Below, one piece after another: positions 16,777 to 25,907 of a DNA stretch of 64,000 nt (position 1 is its first letter; each line of letters begins with the position of its first letter). Both the position numbers and the translations under genes were made by a program. The notes beneath the pieces are model-generated. The model saw only the letters and a list, made by a program, of their open reading frames with translations, made no database searches and had not been told where the DNA came from. Source of the stretch: Bradyrhizobium sp. ARR65 (GTDB lineage Bacteria; Pseudomonadota; Alphaproteobacteria; Rhizobiales; Xanthobacteraceae); assembly GCF_000472385.1 (NCBI RefSeq), contig NZ_AWZU01000013.1, positions 98,257 to 162,256 on the forward strand. The letters are read 5' to 3'.

Positions 16777-17862
16777 ATGAAGTCGAACACGTTGTTTACG
16801 TTTGTCGTTCTGATGATTGCGGCTTATTCGGTGCAGGCCGCCGAGCGGCCTAAGCCAACCGAACCACCTGTCAGTCATTTCCAAGGGACGTGTGACAGCG
16901 ACCCGGATGGCAAGAAGTTTGCGGAGAAGGCCTGCTACACCTCCTATAATCCAGGGAGGGCTGGCATGGACGGGGGATACCGGCCCCCGGCTTGCGACAA
17001 GCGCAAGGTGTCCGATCAGCAAAAGGAGGTGCTGGCAAAGGCGTATAGCCGGGCGCCGGACTACATGAAGGGCAAGCTGTGTCGGTTGACGCAGTTGTTC
17101 GTGACGAAGGCGAACCTTTGGGGGCCATGGGGGTGGGGCTTCTGGGAAGGCGCGGACCGCCCGCCGGGCAAGGGCGTTTATCTCGCCATCTCCGACTCCG
17201 AGCTGGCGACCAGGAAATCAGTCGCCGAAACAGAAAACGAGACGGTGGACAGGCTTGTGCAACTCCGTGGTCGATTTGATCGAGCGCGGCTGCTGCGTTT
17301 GCGATCGTCCGCTCCTGCCGATCCGGAGCTGACGGTTCTGGCCGGACTAGCCCACGAACTCGGCCACATCCTGCTCGCCGATTCCAACGGGGATGGAGTT
17401 GACCCGGCCCACCCGCGACGGGAGGTGAGCGGTCCACCGCAAAGCGCGTGCTTCGAAGATGCCTTCATCAACGCATCGTGGGATTCGCGCCGGTTTCATC
17501 AGAACATGCGGCGATGGGTCGATTTTGGCGAGCAATACAACAACAGGCCGAAAAATCCTGATGTCAGCCTGAGCCGACTGAGAACGCTGGCGCGGCAAGG
17601 CAGGGTTGGGGCTGCAAACGACGTGATTAGAAGCGTGTACAGCAGCCACGAATTCACCAGTCCTGCAGCGATTCCCAATCCCATCGAAGATGTGGCTGAA
17701 ACGTACAAATACAAAGTGCTGGCCGATGCGACACCAAATCAGGCCATCGAATTTCGGCTGGGTGGCCAGGACGTGAATGTGTCCGACTTGCTCAACTCCG
17801 ACGTCTTGGCAAAGAAGGTCGAGTGTTTGCGCGCGCTCGGGTTCCTGACGGGTCAGCCATGA
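16777..17862 (+). CDS. Secreted HEXXH-motif protein, putative zinc metallopeptidase
   Basis: The ATG at 16777 begins a clear signal peptide (MKSNTLFTFVVLMIAAYSVQAAE) and has GGAGG upstream; a start at 16723 would bury it. The 361-residue product carries HELGHILLAD at residues 193-202, the zinc-binding HEXXH of metallopeptidases, and a downstream acidic IEDVAETY near residue 300 that could supply the third ligand. Four cysteines lie in the first 90 residues of the mature part, consistent with disulfides and a periplasmic or extracellular location. I do not recognise the exact family; activity is inferred only from the motif. Confidence 0.7.
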   Translation: MKSNTLFTFVVLMIAAYSVQAAERPKPTEPPVSHFQGTCDSDPDGKKFAEKACYTSYNPGRAGMDGGYRPPACDKRKVSDQQKEVLAKAYSRAPDYMKGKLCRLTQLFVTKANLWGPWGWGFWEGADRPPGKGVYLAISDSELATRKSVAETENETVDRLVQLRGRFDRARLLRLRSSAPADPELTVLAGLAHELGHILLADSNGDGVDPAHPRREVSGPPQSACFEDAFINASWDSRRFHQNMRRWVDFGEQYNNRPKNPDVSLSRLRTLARQGRVGAANDVIRSVYSSHEFTSPAAIPNPIEDVAETYKYKVLADATPNQAIEFRLGGQDVNVSDLLNSDVLAKKVECLRALGFLTGQP

Positions 17863-17893
17863 CGAACGCGGCCCGGAGAATGTGACACCCAAC

Positions 17894-18655
17894 TCAGGAG
17901 GGCGGGTCCGAAGCCGCGTCGCTTGCCCGTTCGATGAGCTGGCGAGCCTCCTCCCAAGCGAAGGTGTGAGCGAACTGGTAAGTTACCTCAAGCGGGGTCA
18001 CGCCGCCTTCGAGATGGCCCATCATGGCGTGGAGCATCTCTTCCGCATCGATGCGCTTTTGATCAACCAGTCCGCGAGGGAGCCACGCCGCGAAGCGATC
18101 CAGTGCCGCTTGCGCAAGGCCGCGCCCGGTCGCGCGTTTCAGGATCGCCTCGTAGGTTCGGTCCTTATAGAATAGCGACTTGGCGGTCTCGACGAGGGCG
18201 GATGCGAGGTCCGGCTCCACGATGCCGGACTTCCGCGCGCGGTCGACGGTTGCACGCACATTCACCATGGCCTCGGTGACCTGGACATAGTTGACCTCAG
18301 CGGGCCCGTGCAGAACGGCTACTTCATCGTCATCGGTCAATTCGCCGGCGCGGAATTTCCGGTAGATATGACCGATACCCGTCATGCCGAATTCGGCGAG
18401 CTCTGCCGCCCGCAGCGCTCCAATGCTGGCGGCGCCGTAGACATGGATGCCCTGCGCCATCGCCCAGAGGATTTCCTTGTGCCAGACCGTCGGCACGGTT
18501 TCGAAATATCCGTCGATGATGCCGATCAGCGCCGGCCGCTGCAAAGCGGCCAAATAGAGATCGCCGCGGCGCAGCGGCGGCCGCCATTCAAACCCCGCCA
18601 CATGAGGGCGCACGTGCGGCGGCAGTGACGGCCCTGCAAAGATGACGGCGCTCAT
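17894..18655 (-). CDS. TfuA-like protein
   Basis: This is a 253-residue protein of the TfuA family, first known from trifolitoxin production in Rhizobium and later as the partner of YcaO enzymes in peptide thioamidation. Typical segments are SAVIFAGPSLPP at the N-terminus, GIIDGYFETVPTVWHKEILWAM and GASSIGALRAAEL-like GAASIGALRAAELAEFGM near residues 75-95, then GIGHIYRKF and DDEVAVLHGP. The ATG at 18655 overlaps the ycaO stop as ATGA; a longer frame to 18721 lies inside ycaO. It probably supplies sulfur or assists the YcaO reaction; this is family knowledge, not shown here. Confidence 0.88.
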   Translation of the reverse strand: MSAVIFAGPSLPPHVRPHVAGFEWRPPLRRGDLYLAALQRPALIGIIDGYFETVPTVWHKEILWAMAQGIHVYGAASIGALRAAELAEFGMTGIGHIYRKFRAGELTDDDEVAVLHGPAEVNYVQVTEAMVNVRATVDRARKSGIVEPDLASALVETAKSLFYKDRTYEAILKRATGRGLAQAALDRFAAWLPRGLVDQKRIDAEEMLHAMMGHLEGGVTPLEVTYQFAHTFAWEEARQLIERASDAASDPPS

Positions 18656-19905
18656 TCGGCGCGACCGCGGGCGCTTTGCGCCCGAGAGCCCGGAACGTAC
18701 CGGGGATGAGTGCAATCCCATTCGAGGCCGGGGATCACCATCCTGACAACGGGGATGCCAAGATCCGGACGCGTGAGATCGACCGCGACCGCCCGTTCCA
18801 CGCCGACCGCGCGCAATCGGTCAAGCTCCCACCGCAAGTCCGCCGTGACGTCATCCGCATCGAAGCTCGTAACGTCCGTAAAGGAGCGTGCTTCGGCCGC
18901 TTGTGACGCCGCATCGAGCAGGGCTGCACCCAGTCTGTCCCTTGCCGACTCCGTATAGTCCAGGAGATCGTCCCTGATACCGGCGATATAGGTGAGCCGG
19001 GTTTGTGCAGCTTCGGTCAGGGCCCGGGCGAGCGCGATGGCCCGATTGGGGTGGCAGCCGGCTCCTCGATATCGTCTCAATCCGCCTGAGGGATCGTCGG
19101 TCGCAGCCGGGATGTCGCAAATGAATGCGGGCATTGCGAGGTCGGACGTGACGTCCCAAAGCCGGGGGGAGATTCTTGCCCTCTCGTAGAGGTCAAGCAG
19201 GCCACGGCAATCATCGTCGGTAATGGAGGCGACATCCACCCGGCAGCGCGATCGCGCGTGCACGTCCTGCGCATGCCACAGGGCGACGGCATCGCGTTCG
19301 ACGAGCTCGCAAATGGCGGCGCTGATCGCTTCAGCGAGATGGTTGCCGGACGCCAATCCGTTGGTACCGGACAGAAAGTGCTCGCCGCTGTGACTGGTCG
19401 GCAGCGTGTAGTCGGTATGCACCACTTCCCAGGGCACCCAACAAGGCTCGCGGCCGAGCAGATCATAGCCCTTGATCCAGGCAATCTCGGCTTGATCGGG
19501 AAGCGGAATGCCGGTGCCGCAGAGCAAGTCGGGGGACACCGCGCGGGTTTCCGCCGAGAGCCGGCGGAAGCTCGCGACCACCGTGCGCTCCGTGAGGTTC
19601 TCGCCATGAAACAGCTCGATCGCTTCCATCATGGCCGAGGCCAGTGCCTGGGGAAGTCCGAGGCCCTTGCCCTGCGAGACCGAAAATGACCGCGAATTCG
19701 GGCGAACGGCGACGGTGACCGGAATTCCGATCCGATCCAGTCCCGTCACATTGCCCAGACGGGTGATGCCGATCTGCCGTGCCACCGGCGCTACGCGCGC
19801 CAGCGTCTCTTCCGGCGCGGTCGTTCGATGCGTTCCATGCGTGAACGATTTGAGCACCGGGCCATGGAGGCCATTCGCCAAGTTGGCGAAATCCGGCCGC
19901 TCCAT
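18652..19905 (-). CDS. YcaO-domain protein (ATP-dependent cyclodehydratase/thioamidation family)
   Basis: This is a 417-residue YcaO enzyme, a family that activates peptide backbone amides with ATP to form azolines, amidines or thioamides. The conserved ATP/Mg elements are visible: SQGKGLGLPQALASAMMEAI near residues 78-97 and AISAAICELVERDAVALWH near residues 193-211, followed by GAGCHPNRAIALARALTEAAQ near 283. The family C-terminal proline-rich tail is absent; it ends in polar residues beyond PGLEWDCTHPRYVPG. Coupling to tfuA points to thioamidation. The start at 19905 is 44 bases after the small exported-protein gene, probably the same operon. A precursor peptide is not obvious. Confidence 0.9.
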   Translation of the reverse strand: MERPDFANLANGLHGPVLKSFTHGTHRTTAPEETLARVAPVARQIGITRLGNVTGLDRIGIPVTVAVRPNSRSFSVSQGKGLGLPQALASAMMEAIELFHGENLTERTVVASFRRLSAETRAVSPDLLCGTGIPLPDQAEIAWIKGYDLLGREPCWVPWEVVHTDYTLPTSHSGEHFLSGTNGLASGNHLAEAISAAICELVERDAVALWHAQDVHARSRCRVDVASITDDDCRGLLDLYERARISPRLWDVTSDLAMPAFICDIPAATDDPSGGLRRYRGAGCHPNRAIALARALTEAAQTRLTYIAGIRDDLLDYTESARDRLGAALLDAASQAAEARSFTDVTSFDADDVTADLRWELDRLRAVGVERAVAVDLTRPDLGIPVVRMVIPGLEWDCTHPRYVPGSRAQSARGRAE

Positions 19906-19949
19906 GGGAGAGGGCGGTCCCTAGTGGTCGCGTTGCTGCAAGAACGGGA

Positions 19950-20363
19950 TCATTTGCTGCTTCCGATATTGCCTGTTGCCCGCGAATGCTTGGGCTTCTC
20001 GCCCTTGCCGCTCCCGCCGCCGCTTGCGACGATCATCGAGCCGACGGGAACGGACACCGAGCGTCCGTCAGCGCCCTCATGGCGCAAAAGCGTCTTCAAA
20101 TACGCAGCCTCGGGGTTATCGCCCAGGCGCAATTCCTCGAACCTGTCGCCATCCTGCGAGATGTAGATCTTCTCGCCGTCGATCCTGACCAACACTTCGT
20201 CCGCCCTTGATGCCGATCGACTCGACGGCTCTGGCGTCGTTCCGGATGGCCCGAGTGCAGGCCTGTCCGCCCTGGCGTCGCCAATCAGCGTTCCGAAACC
20301 CAGCAACAGCGCTCCCCAAGCAGGTAGGTGCGACCAGACGTTCTTCAGCTTCGCGCGCGGCAT
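19950..20363 (-). CDS. Small exported protein of unknown function upstream of ycaO-tfuA
   Basis: This 137-residue product has a signal-peptide-like N-terminus (basic MPRAKLKNVW, hydrophobic AWGALLLGFGTLIGDARA). Its mature part is short: a Ser/Pro-rich linker, a domain around LVRIDGEKIYISQDGDRFEE and a Gly-rich tail with ASGGGSGKGEKPKHS. The ATG at 20363 is preceded by GAGGGGG. It is the first gene of the unit reading into ycaO and tfuA and is divergent from the peptide-binding protein gene. Its size, position and Gly-rich tail make it a candidate substrate or partner of the YcaO-TfuA pair, but an export signal is unusual for a RiPP precursor. I do not recognise the family. Confidence 0.7.
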   Translation of the reverse strand: MPRAKLKNVWSHLPAWGALLLGFGTLIGDARADRPALGPSGTTPEPSSRSASRADEVLVRIDGEKIYISQDGDRFEELRLGDNPEAAYLKTLLRHEGADGRSVSVPVGSMIVASGGGSGKGEKPKHSRATGNIGSSK

Positions 20364-20616
20364 GTGACCCCCTCACACGGGCAGGATGTGGGAGTTGAAT
20401 AGAACACGGCTCGGTATCGCGGAGTCAAGTGAGCTGGTTCAAATGCCGCGTGGCCGAGGGGCCGGCGGCCCGCGAAGCGGCCCATTCGGTCGCTCGGTCG
20501 GTCCTCGAAGACCAAGCGACCTGCGGCACCAACCCGTATCCAGCGGCATGCGGGTTGCTTCTGCTGCCGGGCTGGTCTTTCCTCGACCCCTGCTTTTCGG
20601 AATTGGGGCTAAACAG

Positions 20617-22143
20617 ATGCGATTGGTTATTTGGCTTCGTAACGCGATACCGGCGGTCTGCATGACGCTTGCGACGGTGGCGCCGGCGTTTGCAGAAAAA
20701 TCGACCGACACGCTGCGCATCACCTGGCGCGAAGCCATTCCTGACGTCGATCCCTATTACAATTCGCAGCGCACCGGCATGGTCGTGGCATTCCAGGCCT
20801 TCGACTGCCTCGTTTATCGCGATCCCGTGACGATGGAGATCAAGCCTGCGCTGGCGACCTCTTGGCATCAGGTGGATCCGACCACCATCGACTTCACCTT
20901 GCGCCAGGGCGTCACATTCCAGAACGGCGACCCCTTTACCGCCGACGACGTGGTGTACACGATCAACACGATCATCCACGACAAACGGGTGGCGATTCCC
21001 GCCTACTACTCGTCGTTCGCCGGCGCCGAGAAGCTCGACGACTTTCGGGTGCGGGTGAAACTGACCGGCGTGTCGCCCGCCGTGATGGAATACCTCGCCA
21101 TGGTGACGCCGATCTGGCCAAGGGCCTATCGCGAGAAGGTCGGTTCCGACGCCTTCTCCCGCGCCCCGATCGGCACCGGTCCCTACAAGATCACCAAGGT
21201 GGACGGCACCACGCACATCGAGATGGAGCGATATGACGGCCACTACGCCGGCAGCCCCAAAGGGCGGCCCGCGATCCGCTACATCAAGATCCATGAGGTG
21301 CCGGACGCCACGACCGAAATAACCGAGTTGCTCGGCGGCAAGGCCGATTGGATCTGGGGCTACAATGCCGATCAGTTCGCCAATATCGCAAGGATGCCGA
21401 ATCTGGAAGCGCTGCGTTTCGGGACGATGCGGGTCTATTTCATGACGATCGATGCGGCCGGCCGCACCGGCACCGATAATCCGCTGACCAAGCTGAAGGT
21501 CCGCCAGGCGATCCTCTCGGCGATCGACCGTCAAACCATGGCCAAGCAGCTAATCCAGGGCGATTCTCAGGTGATCGACACGCCGTGTTATCCGAGCCAG
21601 TTCGGCTGCGACGTATCGGCGGCCGTCAAATACCCCTACGATCCGGCCAGGGCGAAGCAGCTTCTGGCCGAAGCCGGCTATCCGAATGGCTTCGATACCG
21701 AGCTGATTTCCTACAACACGCCGCAGATCAACGCTGCATTGCAGAACTACCTCAAGGCCGTCGGCATCGACCTGCGCATCCAGCAACTGCAGATCGGCGC
21801 CGCCATCCAGAAGGCGGAAGCGGGTGAGGCGCCGCTGTATTCTGGCAGTTGGGGCAGCAACTCCATCAACGACGTCTCTGCCTTCATGCCTTATTTCCTC
21901 GGCGGCGGGCTGGACGATTATGCGCGCGATTCCGACGTGCAGGAGCTCTTGAAAAAGGCCGGAACGACGCTTGATCCGGAAGTGCGCCGCCACGCCTACA
22001 GCGAGGCCATCCGGATCGCGACCGAACGGGCCGAGTTCGTGCCGCTGTTTAGTGCCGTCCGTTACGTCGCCTTTTCAAAACAACTGAGCTTTCAAGGCTT
22101 CCCGGACGATCTGCCGCGCTTCTACCTGTCGAGCTGGAAGTGA
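20617..22143 (+). CDS. Peptide ABC transporter substrate-binding protein (SBP family 5)
   Basis: This is a periplasmic solute-binding protein of the DppA/OppA family, 508 residues. I place the start at the ATG at 20617 because a signal peptide follows (MRLVIWLRNAIPAVCMTLAT to PAFAEKS); the open frame extends further upstream without protein character. Family landmarks are DTLRITWREAIPDVDPYYN, LRQGVTFQNGDPFTADDVVYT and APIGTGPYKITKVD. It is convergent with the four dpp-type genes and its last 22 bases overlap the end of the dppF-like gene. It is divergent from the small exported-protein gene at 20363, which ties the transporter to the YcaO-TfuA unit. Confidence 0.9.
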   Translation: MRLVIWLRNAIPAVCMTLATVAPAFAEKSTDTLRITWREAIPDVDPYYNSQRTGMVVAFQAFDCLVYRDPVTMEIKPALATSWHQVDPTTIDFTLRQGVTFQNGDPFTADDVVYTINTIIHDKRVAIPAYYSSFAGAEKLDDFRVRVKLTGVSPAVMEYLAMVTPIWPRAYREKVGSDAFSRAPIGTGPYKITKVDGTTHIEMERYDGHYAGSPKGRPAIRYIKIHEVPDATTEITELLGGKADWIWGYNADQFANIARMPNLEALRFGTMRVYFMTIDAAGRTGTDNPLTKLKVRQAILSAIDRQTMAKQLIQGDSQVIDTPCYPSQFGCDVSAAVKYPYDPARAKQLLAEAGYPNGFDTELISYNTPQINAALQNYLKAVGIDLRIQQLQIGAAIQKAEAGEAPLYSGSWGSNSINDVSAFMPYFLGGGLDDYARDSDVQELLKKAGTTLDPEVRRHAYSEAIRIATERAEFVPLFSAVRYVAFSKQLSFQGFPDDLPRFYLSSWK

Positions 22144-23132
22144 GCCACCGAACCGTCTCCTCGATCTGCTCTCGTCTGGTTGTCAACCGCAAGCAGACAT
22201 TCGACAAGACGGCCATCCTTGCGGATGTTGTCCGGCTCAGTTGCCGGGCATTCCGAAAACGCCTTCGGGCAGCGGGGGTGGAAACGACAGCCCGAGGGGA
22301 TGTTGGTGGGATCGGGGTAGGCGTCGCCGAGAGCTACATCGGGGACGCCCAGCGCCGGATCCGGCGTCAGTACGGAGGCGAACAGCGCCTGCGTATAGGG
22401 GTGCATCGGTTGCCGGAACAAATCTTGCGTCGGCGCGTGCTCGACGATCCGGCCAAGATACATCACCGCCACTTCGGTCGCGATATGTTCGACGACCGCG
22501 AGATTGTGGCTGATGAAGAGATAGGTTAGCCCGAGCTCGCGCCGCAATTCCGCGAGCAGGTTGATAATTTGCGCCTGCACCGAGACGTCGAGTGCACTGG
22601 TCGGCTCGTCGCACACCACGATGCGTGGGTGCAGCACGAGCGCACGGGCGATGGCGACGCGCTGCCGCTGGCCGCCGGAGAGTTGGCCAGGCAGCCGCTC
22701 GGCCATCTCGGTGGAAATTCCAACCCGCGCCAGCATCTCCATGACGCGGTCGCTCTGCCGTGCCTTCGGCAGGTCGCCTTGCGATGCCAGCGGCAGGCCG
22801 ACGATGTCGCGCACGCGCTGGCGCGGGTTGAGCGAGGAGAACGGGTCTTGGAACACCGGCTGGATCAGACGGGCGCGTTCGCGCCGGTCCACGCACACGA
22901 GGCTGCGGCCATCGACCAGGATCTCGCCGGAGCTTGGCGGCAACAGCCCCATGATCAAGCGGGCCAACGTCGACTTGCCGCAGCCGGATTCACCGACGAC
23001 GGCGAGCACATCGCCTGCGGCAACCGAGAATGTCACACCGTCGACGGCGCACACCGCGCCCCGCGCGCGCCCGAGACTGCTGCGTTGCTGGAATTCCCGG
23101 TACACGTTGCGCACTTCGATCGCGTGCGTCAT
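22122..23132 (-). CDS. Peptide ABC transporter ATP-binding protein (DppF/OppF-like)
   Basis: This is the second ATPase of the peptide transporter, 336 residues. It has Walker [16 protein letters not shown], signature LSGGQRQRVAIARAL, Walker B IVVCDEPTSALDVS and the C-terminal OppF region with the Cys pattern GCRFHPRCPKAFSECPATEP, which in this family can bind an iron-sulfur cluster. The start at 23132 overlaps the dppD-like stop as ATGA; the longer open frame to 23261 lies inside dppD. It is the last gene of the dpp-like operon and meets the binding-protein gene tail to tail. Confidence 0.92.
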   Translation of the reverse strand: MTHAIEVRNVYREFQQRSSLGRARGAVCAVDGVTFSVAAGDVLAVVGESGCGKSTLARLIMGLLPPSSGEILVDGRSLVCVDRRERARLIQPVFQDPFSSLNPRQRVRDIVGLPLASQGDLPKARQSDRVMEMLARVGISTEMAERLPGQLSGGQRQRVAIARALVLHPRIVVCDEPTSALDVSVQAQIINLLAELRRELGLTYLFISHNLAVVEHIATEVAVMYLGRIVEHAPTQDLFRQPMHPYTQALFASVLTPDPALGVPDVALGDAYPDPTNIPSGCRFHPRCPKAFSECPATEPDNIRKDGRLVECLLAVDNQTRADRGDGSVAHFQLDR

Positions 23133-24121
23133 GGCGCGGTGCCCTGCTTCCAGTTCGGCGGCAGCCTGCAGCGATAGAAGTGATCGGCGCCCGCATCGCG
23201 CAAGCGCATGGTCTCGGCGCATTCGGCCGTCGCCAGTGTGCAGCGGTCGCGAAAGCCGCAACCCAAAAAGCCCGGCGCTATGCGAGGGACGACGCCCGGA
23301 ATGCTGCCCAGGGGCTCGCCCGCCTTGGTCACGCCGGGCACGGGAATGCAGTCCAGCAGACCTCGCGTGTAGGGGTGTGTCGGCGCTTTGAAGATCTGCT
23401 CGACTGGGCCGCTCTCGACCACTTCTCCGGCATACATGACCGAGACACGCTGTGCCATGCGCGCCACGATGCCGAAATCATGTGTGATCAGCAGCAGGGC
23501 CAGGCCCATCTCCTGCTGCAGCTTATGCAGCAGGCGCAGGATCTGCGCCTGCACCGTGACATCGAGGGCCGTCGTGGGTTCGTCGGCGATCAGCAGTTCC
23601 GGATCGCACATCAGCGCCATGGCGATCATCATGCGCTGGCGCAGGCCACCGGAGAGCTGATGCGGATATTGCGCGAGGCGCATGCCCGGCGCGGTGATCC
23701 CGACGCGGGCCAGCAATTCGGCCGCCCTGTCCAGAGCCTGCCGCCGCGTCGTCCGCCGATGGCGTTCGAACACTTCGGCCATTTGCGAACCAACCGTGTA
23801 GGCCGGGTTCAGGCTCGTCATCGGCTCCTGGAAAATCATCGCGATCTTGTCGCCGCGCAGCCGGGCCATCTGCCGCTCCGACATGCCGAGCAGATCGTGC
23901 TCGTGAAAGCGGATGTGATCGGCGCTGCGGACCGCACCGCGCGGCAGCAGGTTCATCACCGACAGCGCCGAAATGGACTTGCCGCACCCGGACTCGCCGA
24001 CGACGCAATGTACCTCACCGCGGTTGAGCGCGAGCGAGACGCCGCGCACCGCCTCCATCCGGGGGAACGATACGCGCAGGTTCGCGATGCTCAGCACTGC
24101 ATTCGGCATCACGAGCGCCAT
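23129..24121 (-). CDS. Peptide ABC transporter ATP-binding protein (DppD/OppD-like)
   Basis: This is the first ATPase of the peptide transporter, 330 residues: Walker [17 protein letters not shown], signature [15 protein letters not shown], Walker [15 protein letters not shown] and the OppD tail with [15 protein letters not shown]. An alternative ATG at 24109 (MPNAVLS) sits in a TGATG overlap with the dppC-like stop and is equally plausible. It pairs with DppF as a heterodimer that drives import by the two permeases. Confidence 0.92.
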   Translation of the reverse strand: MALVMPNAVLSIANLRVSFPRMEAVRGVSLALNRGEVHCVVGESGCGKSISALSVMNLLPRGAVRSADHIRFHEHDLLGMSERQMARLRGDKIAMIFQEPMTSLNPAYTVGSQMAEVFERHRRTTRRQALDRAAELLARVGITAPGMRLAQYPHQLSGGLRQRMMIAMALMCDPELLIADEPTTALDVTVQAQILRLLHKLQQEMGLALLLITHDFGIVARMAQRVSVMYAGEVVESGPVEQIFKAPTHPYTRGLLDCIPVPGVTKAGEPLGSIPGVVPRIAPGFLGCGFRDRCTLATAECAETMRLRDAGADHFYRCRLPPNWKQGTAP

Positions 24122-24996
24122 TGCCGCAAATCGGCGCGCAGCATGTCGCGCAGCCCGTCACCCAGCAGATTGATGCCGAGCACCAGAATGAACAGCGCGA
24201 CGCCGGGAGCCACGATCACCCACGGGCTGAAGAACATGTACTCCTTGGCCTCGGCGATCATCAGCCCCCAACTCGGCAGAGGTTGCGGAACGCCGAGCCC
24301 GAGGAATGACAACGCCGCTTCGAGCAGGATCGCGAGCGCCATCTCCAGCGTCGCCACCACCACAAGATGGTTGGCGATGTTGGGAAGCACCTCGCGCAAG
24401 AGGATGTGCGCGCGCGAGGCACCGGCGGCCTGTGCGGCGGCGATATAATCGAGGTTCCGCACCTGCATGGTGGTAGTGCGCGCCACCACGGCGAACCGTT
24501 CCCACAGCAGCAGCCCGAGCGTGAGGATCACCACGGTCAACGAGCTGCCGACCAGCGCCACCACCGTCAGCGCCACCAGGATCAGCGGAATTGAGAGGCG
24601 GCAGGTGATCACGAACATTACGACGGCATCGATCCGCCCGCCATAGAACCCGCCGAGGATGCCAAGCGTGATGCCGATGATGCCGGACGTGACGACCGTC
24701 AGCACGCCGATCAGAACGGAGATGCGCGTGCCATAGATCAGGCGCGACAGGTAGTCGCGCCCAATCTGGTCGGTGCCTAGCAGATGCGTGGCCTGGCTGC
24801 CCTCCATCCATATCGGAGGAATGAGGCGCAGGTTCAAATCCTGCGCAAAGGGATCGTGCGGCGTCAAATAGGGCGCGAAGACCGCGACCAGGAATGCGGT
24901 AGCCACGATCACCGCTCCGAGCAGCGTCGCGAAGTGGCCAAAGGTGGGCAGCCGCCAGCGCTTCGACGGGGCGTAAGTGTCGTGAGCCGCTTTCAT
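24109..24996 (-). CDS. Peptide ABC transporter permease (DppC/OppC-like)
   Basis: This is an inner-membrane permease of 295 residues. The ATG at 24996 overlaps the dppB-like stop as ATGA; a much longer upstream frame is a shadow of dppB. Landmarks are the N-terminal membrane anchor, HLLGTDQIGRDYLSRLIYGT near residues 75-95 (typical of DppC/OppC) and the cytoplasmic EAA-type loop AAQAAGASRAHILLREVLPN. Confidence 0.92.
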   Translation of the reverse strand: MKAAHDTYAPSKRWRLPTFGHFATLLGAVIVATAFLVAVFAPYLTPHDPFAQDLNLRLIPPIWMEGSQATHLLGTDQIGRDYLSRLIYGTRISVLIGVLTVVTSGIIGITLGILGGFYGGRIDAVVMFVITCRLSIPLILVALTVVALVGSSLTVVILTLGLLLWERFAVVARTTTMQVRNLDYIAAAQAAGASRAHILLREVLPNIANHLVVVATLEMALAILLEAALSFLGLGVPQPLPSWGLMIAEAKEYMFFSPWVIVAPGVALFILVLGINLLGDGLRDMLRADLRQWRS

Positions 24997-25907
24997 GCTC
25001 GTAACCTCGGATCGAGCAGCGCGTTCAACATGTCCGCCAGCAGTGTCACTACGATATAGATGATGGCGAGGAACAGCACGACGGCCTGAACCACCGGAAA
25101 GTCGTTCTTGGTGATCGATTCCCAGGCGAGATAGCCGAGGCCCGGCAGCGCGAACACAGATTCCGTCACGACGGAGCCTCCGAGCATGAAGCCGAGCTGC
25201 ACCGCTGTGATCGAGACCACGGGCATGGCCGCGTTGCGCAAGGCGTGCTTGAGAATGATCATCGACCGGCTCAGACCCTTGGCGCGCGCGGTGCGGATGT
25301 AATCCGCGCACAACGCCTCGATCATCCCCGACCGGGTGAGACGCATCAGCGCAGGGATGGCCGAGAAGGCCAGCACGAATCCCGGCATGATATAGCCCTG
25401 CCAGGTGTCGATGCCCGATATCGGCAACCATTGCAGGTCGAGGCCGAACACGACGATCAGGACCAGGCCGAGCCAGAAGCCAGGCATCGCCTGCCCGAGA
25501 AGCGCCACCAGCATGATCCCCCGGTCAATCGCCGAGCCCTCACGCACTGCGGCGAGGATGCCGAGCGGCAGGGCTATCAGCAGCGCGATGGTAAGGCCGG
25601 TCAGGCCAAGTGTCAGCGTTACTGGAAGCCGGTCGCGAATCAGTCCTGAAACTGGAGCGTGAAAGAGGTAGGAGCGGCCGAGATCGCCCTCGGCGGCGTG
25701 GCTGGCCCAATCGAGAAACTGCACCACCAGCGGCCGGTCGAGGCCATAGTTCTTGGTAATGATCGCAATATCTGCGGCCGTGGCGTTTGGTCCTGCGATC
25801 GACGCGGCCAGATCGCCGGACAGGTGTGTCAGCGTGAAGCTGACGACCAGGACGGTGAGGCAAACCAGCGCGGCCAGCCACAGCCTACGGAGGATAAACG
25901 ACAGCAT
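24993..25907 (-). CDS. Peptide ABC transporter permease (DppB/OppB-like)
   Basis: This is an inner-membrane permease of 304 residues and the first gene of the dppBCDF-like operon. I choose the ATG at 25907 over a TTG three codons upstream. Family landmarks are FILRRLWLAALVCLTVLVV at the N-terminus, YGLDRPLVVQFLDW near residue 65, the EAA-type loop DYIRTARAKGLSRSMIILKHALRNA and the C-terminal VTLLADMLNALLDPRLR. No ribosome site is obvious; the start lies within a TTGTCGACAA palindrome. Confidence 0.92.
   Translation of the reverse strand: MLSFILRRLWLAALVCLTVLVVSFTLTHLSGDLAASIAGPNATAADIAIITKNYGLDRPLVVQFLDWASHAAEGDLGRSYLFHAPVSGLIRDRLPVTLTLGLTGLTIALLIALPLGILAAVREGSAIDRGIMLVALLGQAMPGFWLGLVLIVVFGLDLQWLPISGIDTWQGYIMPGFVLAFSAIPALMRLTRSGMIEALCADYIRTARAKGLSRSMIILKHALRNAAMPVVSITAVQLGFMLGGSVVTESVFALPGLGYLAWESITKNDFPVVQAVVLFLAIIYIVVTLLADMLNALLDPRLRA

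Noticed and set aside
19906..19949. Short RiPP precursor peptide between the exported protein and ycaO
   Set aside because: Only 44 bases are available and no start with a ribosome site gives a meaningful peptide.
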